Below, piece by piece: positions 1 through 6,726 of a DNA stretch of 6,748 nucleotides (within the stretch, counting starts at the first letter, position 1; each line of letters starts with the position of its first letter). The stretch spans positions 1 through 6,748 of the forward strand of contig JBFWVJ010000019.1 in NCBI GenBank assembly GCA_050246795.1, in the 5' to 3' direction. The position numbers and the translations under genes were made by a program. Below the pieces are notes generated by a model that had not been told where the DNA came from, ran no database searches, and was given only the letters and a program-made list of their open reading frames with translations. This DNA comes from JBFWVJ01 sp050246795 (lineage in GTDB: Bacteria; Patescibacteriota; Gracilibacteria; JAUYGZ01).

Positions 1-35
1 CGGTAACCGCCCTTCCGCTTAACTTGGCATGAATA

Positions 36-64
36 TTGATAAATACGTGATAACTGAATCGAAT
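36..64 (+). promoter_or_regulatory. candidate sigma70-like promoter of the operon
   Basis: TTGATA at 36-41 matches five of six bases of the -35 consensus. It is followed after 17 bp by TCGAAT at 59-64, which matches four of six -10 bases. Transcription would start near 71, leaving a leader of about 47 nt to the ATG at 118 or 131 nt to the ATG at 202. A second -10-like hexamer, GATAAT at 69-74, has no convincing -35 partner. Three GATAA words (38-42, 49-53, 69-73) and a tandem GAATC pair (56-65) sit in the same stretch and could be regulator contacts. No gene is visible in positions 1-117. This is a by-eye match only. Confidence 0.25.
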
Positions 65-80
65 CAAAGATAATTGTGCG

Positions 81-179
81 TTTTATCTGCTATTTGGGCA
101 GAAAGTGAGGCCTTAAAATGCTTCTTTGTAGAGTTTGTAGACAAGGCGTATCCATCGGTTTTAGACGACTTTTATCTGC
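81..179 (+). repeat. 10-bp direct repeat TTTTATCTGC flanking the alternative start of gene 1
   Basis: TTTTATCTGC occurs exactly at 81-90 and again at 170-179. The similarity continues weakly beyond the core (TATTTGGG after the first copy, ATTTAGGA after the second). Each copy lies about 30-37 nt upstream of an in-frame ATG, at 118 and 202. The arrangement could be a small leader duplication, a pair of regulator sites or chance. Inside it, TTTGTAGA is also repeated with a 9-nt offset (125-132 and 134-141). Confidence 0.4.
103..110 (+). promoter_or_regulatory. ribosome binding site for the upstream start at 118
   Basis: AAGTGAGG ends 7 nt before the ATG at 118 and resembles AGGAGG. It is a better Shine-Dalgarno sequence than the TTAGG (191-195) that precedes the ATG at 202. 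It therefore argues for initiation at 118, against the protein-level evidence, which favours 202. Confidence 0.4.
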
Positions 180-201
180 ATTTAGGATTTTTAGGTCGAA
201 T

Positions 202-1755
202 ATGAAGGGACCACAGGTCGTGGTATTTGTTTTGTTATTGTCGGCAAATGCGATGGCAAATGACAGCGTCATACGAGGTGGTAGTTGGGGCGAGCAGCCC
301 GACCAGTGTACTAGTGTGCTTTCTGGGGGCGCAGCCGACAAAGATGCAATTGCAGAAAAAAAGCCGAAAGAAAACCTCATCCAATTTGATCCAAAGACAT
401 TTGAGTTTCGGGGTCTGACTCCGCAAGGGCTACAAGCCATGAGGCAAGCCCGAGATGTGATTCGAGAGCGTGCCCGTCTTTTTGATAACGAGCTGAGAAA
501 CTTAGGCACGGTCCATCATGCGGGTACCGTCTCACGCCTTTTTAAAGGGAACATGTTTTTGTATGGTCCTCCAGGCGGTGCAAAGTCGGCTTTTGTGAAT
601 TGGCTGATGAAGGGCGAGCGTGAATCACCCTATAAACTTCAAATGCACCAAATGATGACGGAACAAGCATTTATCGGCGGTCAGAATTTTGAAGCCGCAA
701 AAGCGGGTCGATTTGAAATCAATACCAAAGGAAGCCTCGCGGAGCACATCGTTGCCTTAATTGATGAATTTGAAAAAGGAAATCCGGTGGCCCATTCTTC
801 TCTTTTAAGGCTCCTGAATGAACGTGAGGTCTTGGCGGGAAATCGGGTTATCAAGGCTCGCCTCGAAACACTTTTTGCAACTAGCAACGCAAATCTGCCT
901 GAAATTTTCCAGCAGTTTGTTGAAAACGGACAAGGCTCCACTGCCCCGGCACTTCTTAACCGATTTCAATTTAAAGCCTTCATCTACAATTGGCTTAATC
1001 CACGCGATCAAGCGGTGCTGGATCAGCGAAGGCAGCGTCGTCGATATTTGGAAGCGCTTGCGGAAACTAACCCGGAAGTCTTGAAGGATGAAGTGTTCCT
1101 GGAGCCGAAAGAATTGAATTGGTCCGCCATGAGACAGCTTGCTCAATCGATTTTCGAGCTAAGCCCTCTTTTCATGACGGTGTATCGGGAGTTCATCAAC
1201 GATATGAGGGAACAAACGAACCGAGCGATAAAAGAATCTGAAGAGCGCTACAAACGTAACCGCCACGAAGAGCCTTTCGTTTATTTTCCATCGGCGGACT
1301 ATAGTGAGCGTTTAAGACAACCAATTCCAGAGATCATTTTGATGTCTGCTTTTGTTGATTTTATGATGTCGCCACTCGCCAATGATGCAACCCTTGCACA
1401 GCTCACTCAAAAACAAATTTGGCTTGATCCTCTTTCGCTCTGGCGTGGCTTTCTCGTCATGACCACGATTGGCCCAGGCGAGACCAAATTAAAATTTGAT
1501 CCCAATAGCCAGCAAAAAGTGGATCTTGATTTTGATTGGGCTATTGATCCTTCTTCTGCACGGGACAAAAGGGAGCAGCTTTTCATTCAGAATTTGAAAG
1601 ATGAGCAAGAGCGATTCAAAAAAACGTTTTTAAAACATCTGGCATCAGTACAGGGACAAATAGAACTCAGGGCTCGTAATGCGGTCCAACAAAATACTTC
1701 CAATTTAGAGGATACTTCATTTGAACTTCTGATGATGCATTATCGAGGGGAGTGA
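202..1755 (+). CDS. exported MoxR/RavA-like AAA+ ATPase
   Basis: A 517-residue AAA+ ATPase of the MoxR/RavA type, a family that remodels or activates partner proteins, typically vWA-domain proteins encoded alongside. Numbering from 202, Walker A is GPPGGAKS (122-129), with Ala before Lys as in RavA-like proteins. Walker B is ALIDEFEK (Asp188, Glu189), sensor 1 is ATSN (Asn229), and a probable arginine finger lies in LLNRF (Arg254). A helical lid and tail follow, with Arg311 a possible sensor 2. All core catalytic motifs look intact. The start at 202 was chosen because it gives a clean signal peptide (MKGPQ, hydrophobic VVVFVLLL, cleavage after AMA at 19). An in-frame ATG at 118 has a better ribosome site but would add 28 Arg-rich residues ahead of the signal. 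No well-placed downstream start gives a cytoplasmic form. An exported ATPase is odd, since the periplasm lacks ATP. Cys36 is the only cysteine. The family call is secure; location and start are less so. Confidence 0.9.
   Translation: MKGPQVVVFVLLLSANAMANDSVIRGGSWGEQPDQCTSVLSGGAADKDAIAEKKPKENLIQFDPKTFEFRGLTPQGLQAMRQARDVIRERARLFDNELRNLGTVHHAGTVSRLFKGNMFLYGPPGGAKSAFVNWLMKGERESPYKLQMHQMMTEQAFIGGQNFEAAKAGRFEINTKGSLAEHIVALIDEFEKGNPVAHSSLLRLLNEREVLAGNRVIKARLETLFATSNANLPEIFQQFVENGQGSTAPALLNRFQFKAFIYNWLNPRDQAVLDQRRQRRRYLEALAETNPEVLKDEVFLEPKELNWSAMRQLAQSIFELSPLFMTVYREFINDMREQTNRAIKESEERYKRNRHEEPFVYFPSADYSERLRQPIPEIILMSAFVDFMMSPLANDATLAQLTQKQIWLDPLSLWRGFLVMTTIGPGETKLKFDPNSQQKVDLDFDWAIDPSSARDKREQLFIQNLKDEQERFKKTFLKHLASVQGQIELRARNAVQQNTSNLEDTSFELLMMHYRGE
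1745..1752 (+). promoter_or_regulatory. ribosome binding site of gene 2, inside the end of gene 1
   Basis: GAGGGGAG lies in the last codons of gene 1, 10 nt before the GTG start at 1763 and just before the gene 1 stop at 1753-1755. It supports the GTG start and suggests translational coupling of the ATPase to its vWA partner. Confidence 0.6.
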
Positions 1756-1762
1756 GCGAAAC

Positions 1763-4700
1763 GTGAAACGGCAGCTTCTCCTTTTTAGCATTGTCACCGC
1801 GAATGCTTTTGTTGGCCAAAGTGCTGCGACAGCGAGCAACCAGCCTAACAAATGGTGTGCTAAATGGCTTTCTAGAGTCGCTGAGCACGAAACAAGGGCC
1901 GCACCTGTTGCAAGGCATCCCCTTCAGGACAGAATTAAATCTCAAGAAAGTTCGATTAAGGCCCTCATTCAAGAATACGGTCGGCGTTTAGGCCCATTCC
2001 AAGATCCATTTGCTTTAGCGTTTAATAGCGATCAGGGCGACAGAATTTTTAAGAGACTTTCAGTTCGAGCTCAGGACGGCAAATGGGTAAATAGCCCCTT
2101 ATCCATCATCAACCTTAACCTTAAACGGGCTTATTCTGGGCCGCGTGGTTATAACGAAAAACTTATTCAATGGATGATTGATGACGCCGCCTATTGGCTT
2201 CGTGACAGCAGCGCAGACCGTACGGATACTCAGTCAAACCTACTTGCTCTGAAATATGCAGTCGAATATTTGAGCAGATATAAGGAGCCCGAAACTGTTA
2301 TTGATCGTGATGGTAAAAAAGAGGAAGGCAAACCGGAACAGACAAAAGAGCAGCAGCAAAAACAGCAGGACCAGGGGCCGGGGCAGGACCAAGGGCCGGG
2401 GCAGGAGCAGCCGCCCGAATATCCCGAGCTGCCGAAAGAATACAAGCCCTTCACTAAGGACACCCAGAATCGAGGCGCAGAGAAACAGAAGCAGTACCGT
2501 GTTGCCGAGGTCAATTTCAAAACTCCATTCTTTGCTCAACACTATTTTTCTGGAATTGTTCGAGGAGCGAAGCATTCTTTTCAACAAGCCGTTCTACCGA
2601 CCATACAATCTCAACCCTTAAAGTATCAACAGACAGGTCGCGAGCAAATTGTTCGGACTTTCGGCAAAAGAAAAGTGAACCTTTTCCTTCCGCCACTTTT
2701 TAAACCTCTTCAGCCCACTGATCCGAGAGCTTTGATTTTGCGATCTGAAACAGGTAGCTATGTTTTGGAGCTGAAAGAGGACCTTTCAGAAGTTCACATC
2801 CCGTTAACTGATGACGTGAACATCTCAATGATGCCGCACATTCGCGAGGTTTATACACGGACGATTGGGTTCAAAACAGAAGAATGGCCAGATAAAGTTC
2901 AATCCGACGTTTTAAGAAAATATCCGGCATCAGAGGGTGCGCGCAATCCACTGGCCATAGCTCAGGCAGTGGCCGATCATATCGCGAAGGAATATCTCTA
3001 TAGTGTAGGGCCAAGGCCTGAAACTGATCCGATTGCTGCGTTAAAAGCTGGCGCTTTTCAATGCGACATGGCGGCCTACTCAATGATTGGAATTTTGAGA
3101 GACGTTTATCAAATTCCATCGAGGGTTGTCGGAGGGTTCAGAGCTAAAAAACATCAAAGTGGAACGGATGGGAAAAGCTATCTTGTTGTCCCAGGTGAGG
3201 CCCACTCGTGGGTTGAGGTTTTTCACGATGGCAAGTGGCACCTCTTTGATCCAACTCCAATCAAAAAAGATAAGAAGGATAACAAAAATGGGGAAAATGA
3301 GTATTCCGACAACGCACTAGACAGCACGCTTAAACCAAAAAACGATGGGGAAGACACGCAGAATTCGACTCATCAGCAGCAGATCCAGCCATCTCAAGGA
3401 TCAGGACAAGGAAAAGACCACAAGCAGCGTTTGGAGGAAGATACTCAACGTCGTTCTGAGGGGCTTTTTGAAAAACTGAAAAGGCTCATCGGGAAAGGCG
3501 ATAAGACAACGCCAGAAACCAAAAAGGAGCCCGAAAAGACACAAAAACCAGAACGAAATGAGACCGATTTAACCAAAGAAGAGTTGGCAGACCAATTGGA
3601 GCTTGGCTCTCTTGAACTTGAACCACGGCTTGATCGCAATGCACTCTTGGAACGAGCTGTGAGAGTTTTGTTGCAGACAGCACTTGATCCTACAAAGCAA
3701 GGCTCTGATATTCAAAATCGACTGAACCAAATTTCCTCTTTGATAAGAAAGTTCAATAATCCGCAAGTAAAAGCAATTTATCAGAAGGCTCTCAGCGCGC
3801 ATAGTGGTGAGCACCCGGAATTGAAAAATTGGGTAGATCAGTTGACCCGCCTGATGCCTAGACAAGACGTTAACAAGACTTATCAAGAGCTTCATAAAAT
3901 CAAACTTGCTCTCGAAGTTTACTCGAAGGTTCTCGATCCAGAGGGAAAAATTCGGCAGCCAGAGCAACTGACAGAAGTTTTAGATCAAGTTCAAAAAAGA
4001 ATTGGTGCTCTCGCGCATCCTGATTCTCAGGACATCGGGCTTGTGCAGGATTTGGTCAAAAATCTACCTTCAGTGGCGCGACTGCTTTTGAAAAATCAAT
4101 TTGATCTTTCGGCCGTGGGACCGAACAACCCCACTATAGAGGTAGCGCAACAACTCAAAGCAGGAAATCTAAACGACATGAGACTCATGTCGATTTTAAG
4201 TCCACTCTCGGATTTCATTCTTAACTCAACGCCACGTCCAGAAACCATCGAGGCTAAAACATGGCAGAGAGATCTGGTCAAACCCCAAGGACGCGATTTG
4301 CTCCCTCTTCAGAGGTTTAGTGATTTACCGAGAGCAATTTGGGCCCAACGCGGAAAGAGCTTTGAAGATAACATTCGTGAGGGAACGGCCTATATCCTCA
4401 CTCGAAGGCAGCGCGTTCAAATTCCTGCGGGCTATGGGAAAGAGGAATCCGAAAGAATTACTATTGTACTCTACGACACTTCTGATTCTATGAGAGGAAA
4501 ACCCGGTCGTTTCCAGGCAGGACTTATTTCAGCTTTTACAGGTAACGCCCTCAGTGATATTTCACCGGGCGGAAAGCATCGGCATCGAGTCTTGATTGTT
4601 CCATTTGATACCAAACCTGGGACAGCGATTCGCGTGACAAATACTCAAGAGGCCTTGGACGTAATTCGTAACTACCAACAAAAACTTAAAAATACCAACG

Positions 4701-5440
4701 CCGGAACAGATATTCAAAAAGCGCTTCTTCAGGCAATGAGCTTGATTGCCGATGCTGAAAGGCGATCCGGCGAACCGCTCGCTGCGGCCAACATTGTTCT
4801 CATGACCGACGGACAGTCCGAGATCAATGCCGACGAGTTGCTACAAGCAAGACGTGCGATTGACCGTCAAACACCCCTTCAAACTATGTTTATCGCAATC
4901 AACCAAACCAATGAGGAGTTGATGCGATTTGCGATGGACTCACAAAGAATGGGAGCAGAAAGAGGTTTTTACCGCGAATTCACCCCTGAGCACATCAAAG
5001 ACATTCTCAACGAAGCCGATACCTTGAATTTAAAAGGCCGCAGCGATTTCTATACCGACAAAGTAGCCAAGGAACTGCCAGCAGAGATTTATCAGTTGAT
5101 GGATCAGGCACTCCGGTTGGTTGCTGAATTTTCAGATCAAATTTATTATGGAAGCCAATTTATTTCGGCACGAGAGCATCTTGGCAATTTAGAAAAAATA
5201 AAATGGCGCGACGTAAAGCAAGTGGATCGTCCTCTTGAGAAATGGCTGATTAAGGTCAGGCAGCTTGTCCAGCACCCCGTTTTTGAAGATCGACAAATTT
5301 TAGAAAGAGTCGTAGATGACCTTGTGACACATATTGATCGCTTAACAGGTATTAAAACAAATGAAATGAGCGATCACGAGCAAGAACAACTCAGGCACAT
5401 TGTGCGTTATGCGGCAGGTCTGGAGGAGGGCGTATGGTGA
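1763..5440 (+). CDS. exported transglutaminase-like / vWA fusion protein
   Basis: A 1225-residue protein with a GTG start 7 nt after the ATPase stop. Order of parts: signal peptide (1-24, cleavage near AATA); an unassigned N-terminal region with Cys32; a Gln/Lys/Glu-rich linker (about 175-245); a transglutaminase-like domain (about 390-500) with the triad Cys434 (GAFQCDMAA), His481 (EAHSWVEVF) and Asp496 (HLFDPTP); a second charged linker (500-605); a long helical region (605-880); a vWA domain (about 898-1085); and a helical tail. The vWA MIDAS is complete: DTSDS (Asp905, Ser907, Ser909), Thr982 in NAGTD and Asp1016 in MTDG. MoxR-vWA pairs are an established chaperone-like module, and MoxR loci often also encode a transglutaminase-like protein. 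Here both partner domains are in one polypeptide with no internal membrane segment, unlike TgpA-type proteins. The reaction of the cysteine domain (peptidase, amidase or cross-linker) cannot be read from sequence. Cys32 and Cys434 are its only cysteines. Confidence 0.9.
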   Translation: MKRQLLLFSIVTANAFVGQSAATASNQPNKWCAKWLSRVAEHETRAAPVARHPLQDRIKSQESSIKALIQEYGRRLGPFQDPFALAFNSDQGDRIFKRLSVRAQDGKWVNSPLSIINLNLKRAYSGPRGYNEKLIQWMIDDAAYWLRDSSADRTDTQSNLLALKYAVEYLSRYKEPETVIDRDGKKEEGKPEQTKEQQQKQQDQGPGQDQGPGQEQPPEYPELPKEYKPFTKDTQNRGAEKQKQYRVAEVNFKTPFFAQHYFSGIVRGAKHSFQQAVLPTIQSQPLKYQQTGREQIVRTFGKRKVNLFLPPLFKPLQPTDPRALILRSETGSYVLELKEDLSEVHIPLTDDVNISMMPHIREVYTRTIGFKTEEWPDKVQSDVLRKYPASEGARNPLAIAQAVADHIAKEYLYSVGPRPETDPIAALKAGAFQCDMAAYSMIGILRDVYQIPSRVVGGFRAKKHQSGTDGKSYLVVPGEAHSWVEVFHDGKWHLFDPTPIKKDKKDNKNGENEYSDNALDSTLKPKNDGEDTQNSTHQQQIQPSQGSGQGKDHKQRLEEDTQRRSEGLFEKLKRLIGKGDKTTPETKKEPEKTQKPERNETDLTKEELADQLELGSLELEPRLDRNALLERAVRVLLQTALDPTKQGSDIQNRLNQISSLIRKFNNPQVKAIYQKALSAHSGEHPELKNWVDQLTRLMPRQDVNKTYQELHKIKLALEVYSKVLDPEGKIRQPEQLTEVLDQVQKRIGALAHPDSQDIGLVQDLVKNLPSVARLLLKNQFDLSAVGPNNPTIEVAQQLKAGNLNDMRLMSILSPLSDFILNSTPRPETIEAKTWQRDLVKPQGRDLLPLQRFSDLPRAIWAQRGKSFEDNIREGTAYILTRRQRVQIPAGYGKEESERITIVLYDTSDSMRGKPGRFQAGLISAFTGNALSDISPGGKHRHRVLIVPFDTKPGTAIRVTNTQEALDVIRNYQQKLKNTNAGTDIQKALLQAMSLIADAERRSGEPLAAANIVLMTDGQSEINADELLQARRAIDRQTPLQTMFIAINQTNEELMRFAMDSQRMGAERGFYREFTPEHIKDILNEADTLNLKGRSDFYTDKVAKELPAEIYQLMDQALRLVAEFSDQIYYGSQFISAREHLGNLEKIKWRDVKQVDRPLEKWLIKVRQLVQHPVFEDRQILERVVDDLVTHIDRLTGIKTNEMSDHEQEQLRHIVRYAAGLEEGVW
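2369..2404 (+). repeat. two 18-bp tandem repeats encoding DQGPGQ twice
   Basis: Two adjacent 18-bp units (2369-2386 and 2387-2404) differ at one base and encode DQGPGQ twice (residues 203-214 of the vWA protein). They sit in a Gln-rich linker before the transglutaminase-like domain. Such in-frame units can change copy number by slippage, so linker length may vary between strains. Confidence 0.85.
5422..5430 (+). promoter_or_regulatory. strong ribosome binding site of gene 3
   Basis: GGAGGAGGG lies in the last codons of gene 2. The core AGGAGG (5424-5429) is only 4 nt from the ATG at 5434 but 7 nt from the next in-frame codon, GTG at 5437. A start at 5437 would overlap the gene 2 stop as GTGA and would match the GTG start of gene 2. 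The choice changes the protein by one residue only. Confidence 0.7.
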
Positions 5441-6726
5441 GATTTCGAATCCTTTTAATTGCGACATTCGCTTCGATGGGCATTCAAACTCCAGCTCAGG
5501 CCAATAAGCTCTGTACGGCCTTATTATTCGGCATTTCAAAAAGAGCGGATACATTAGTGGGCAAGCCTAAACTTAAAGTCGACGGCACGGAAGGGCTCAT
5601 CGCTTATTTGAGTGCCCTTCTTGAGCATCAAATCATCGGCGAGACTGAGCTTTTAAAGTTGATTGACAGCCTTGAAAAAGGAGAAATCTCAAATCCTATT
5701 GTTGAGGAGCAGGCTTGGATTTCGTCAGCCGCTATGATCCATCGAGAGGAGATTCAGGAATATATTAAAGGAGACGAGGTCGATCGAAAAAGACTTCTAG
5801 AATGGTCAAAAAAGTCGTTGCAGGAGAAAGAGCGAGTACGGGAGCGTCGCGAAGAAACTCGTGTCGAGACTCAAGACATTCGTCATAAAATGAAATTCAA
5901 TCCCATCCCGGCAGGGCGATTTCGAATGGGTGAAGACAAGCACAAGGTAGTGGTCAACTTGACCAATTCTATTGAAGTGATGTCGACGCAGGTTACGCAA
6001 AAAATGTGGGTCGAAGAGATGGGAGACAACCCGTCAGAGTTTGTTGATGGAGAACATACGATTGTTGTTTCTGTAAATGGTAAATCCATAAAAATGCAGC
6101 CAGACAATCCACTTGAAAACGCGACCTTTTGGTCAAAACTTATATTTGCTAATAAAATTTCTGAAAAATACGGATTAAAACCTGCCTATGATTTTAGTGG
6201 AGTGAAGTGGAAGGATGGCACTCGCGCTGAAGATGGGACGCTTAAATTAGAGAGCGGACAGGTAAAGATTAATGCTTCAAATGAAGATTATTATTTGGCT
6301 GAAGGTTTTCGATTACCCACAGAAGCTGAACAAGAGTATATTATGAGCGCCTTAGGCAGAGCTAAGAGTACTTACTTCTACTTTGTAGATACTGAGGCGG
6401 ACTTAGAGGATTATGCTTGGTATAGCAAAAATTCAGACGAAAAAACTCATCCAGTAGGAACCACGGCTAAATCTTTGATTATTAATGGCCATGAATTTCA
6501 TGACGTTCTTGGTAACGTCTTCGAGCAGGGATATGACTCTTGGGACAGCGACAAATGGCAGTGGCTACCAGGTGGAACTAATCCATTGGGTAAAGAGGGC
6601 CTTGTCCGCATTATGCGTAGCGGTGGTTGGAACAGCGGTCCTTGGGTTCTGACCGATCGTGTCGACGTTATGCCTAACGACCGCATCCGCTTTTTGGGTT
6701 TCCGTCTTGTGAGGACGCTTCGGTAG
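5434..6726 (+). CDS. exported FGE-sulfatase/C-type-lectin-fold protein, candidate DGR target
   Basis: A 430-residue protein with a signal peptide (1-23, cleavage after AQA). Next come Cys27, a helical segment (about 52-90) with leucine periodicity ending in NPI, and a charged probable coiled coil (about 112-150). An FGE-sulfatase-like domain runs from 154 to the end. Its signatures are NPIPAGRFRMG (156-166), STQVTQKMW (184-192), MGDNPSEF (196-203), GFRLPTEAEQEY (291-302), VLGNVFEQ (358-365) and the terminal GFRLVR (422-427). The paired catalytic cysteines of true formylglycine-generating enzymes are absent from the C-terminal segment, and Cys27 is the only cysteine. The fold is therefore more likely a binding module than an oxidase. 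The last ~37 codons look like a diversified variable region (see 6601-6710). The gene overlaps the stop of the vWA gene by 7 nt behind a strong ribosome site, so it is probably made in step with it. Its ligand is unknown. Confidence 0.88.
   Translation: MVRFRILLIATFASMGIQTPAQANKLCTALLFGISKRADTLVGKPKLKVDGTEGLIAYLSALLEHQIIGETELLKLIDSLEKGEISNPIVEEQAWISSAAMIHREEIQEYIKGDEVDRKRLLEWSKKSLQEKERVRERREETRVETQDIRHKMKFNPIPAGRFRMGEDKHKVVVNLTNSIEVMSTQVTQKMWVEEMGDNPSEFVDGEHTIVVSVNGKSIKMQPDNPLENATFWSKLIFANKISEKYGLKPAYDFSGVKWKDGTRAEDGTLKLESGQVKINASNEDYYLAEGFRLPTEAEQEYIMSALGRAKSTYFYFVDTEADLEDYAWYSKNSDEKTHPVGTTAKSLIINGHEFHDVLGNVFEQGYDSWDSDKWQWLPGGTNPLGKEGLVRIMRSGGWNSGPWVLTDRVDVMPNDRIRFLGFRLVRTLR
6601..6710 (+). 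other. putative variable region (VR) of a diversity-generating retroelement
   Basis: This stretch encodes the C-terminal part of the FGE-like domain, residues 390-426. Adenine is scarce: 17 A in 126 nt from 6601 to 6726, against 18 in the preceding 60 nt and 22 in 60 nt at 6241-6300. Of the 21 codons for residues 400-420, 18 end in C or T, including ATC, GTC, GAC, ACC, GTT, GAT and TTT. Each of these can be derived from AAC or AAT by changes at adenines only. They fall where FGE/C-type-lectin DGR targets vary, just before the invariant GFR. The segment 6691-6710 could hold the initiation site of mutagenic homing. No reverse transcriptase or template repeat is in the window, so the call rests on composition and position. 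Confidence 0.55.

Noticed and set aside
1..9. CGGTAACCG inverted repeat, and CGG TAA as the possible end of an upstream gene
   Set aside because: The stem is only 4 bp at the very edge of the window, and a single codon plus stop is no evidence for a gene. Upstream sequence would be needed.
142..201. Possible twin-arginine (Tat) signal, GFRRLLSAF, if translation starts at 118
   Set aside because: The motif lacks the S/T-R-R-x-F-L-K consensus, and 30 residues before the hydrophobic stretch is unusual. The Sec-type signal starting at 202 explains the data more simply.
275..281. GAGGTGG as an internal ribosome site for a cytoplasmic form of the ATPase
   Set aside because: No in-frame ATG, GTG or TTG lies at a suitable distance. 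The bases simply encode Gly-Gly in RGGSW.
90..509. 139-codon open frame on the minus strand across the leader and start of gene 1
   Set aside because: It lies opposite the signal peptide and N-terminus of the ATPase, shows no recognisable domain and has no convincing ribosome site. It is best explained as an antisense shadow.
2301..2621. 106-codon + strand frame encoding a basic, Arg/Gly-rich protein
   Set aside because: It is the alternative reading frame of the Gln/Gly/Pro repeat region in the vWA protein. Its composition follows from the G-rich repeats and it has no independent start signal.
5500..5520. Lipoprotein reading of Cys27 in gene 3
   Set aside because: The residues before Cys27 are ANKL, without the small residue at -1 required by a lipobox, and an AQA cleavage site fits type I signal peptidase.
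6601..6726. Formylglycine-generating oxidase activity for gene 3
   Set aside because: The C-terminal segment has no cysteine, so the copper-binding Cys pair of true FGEs is missing. Only the fold is supported.
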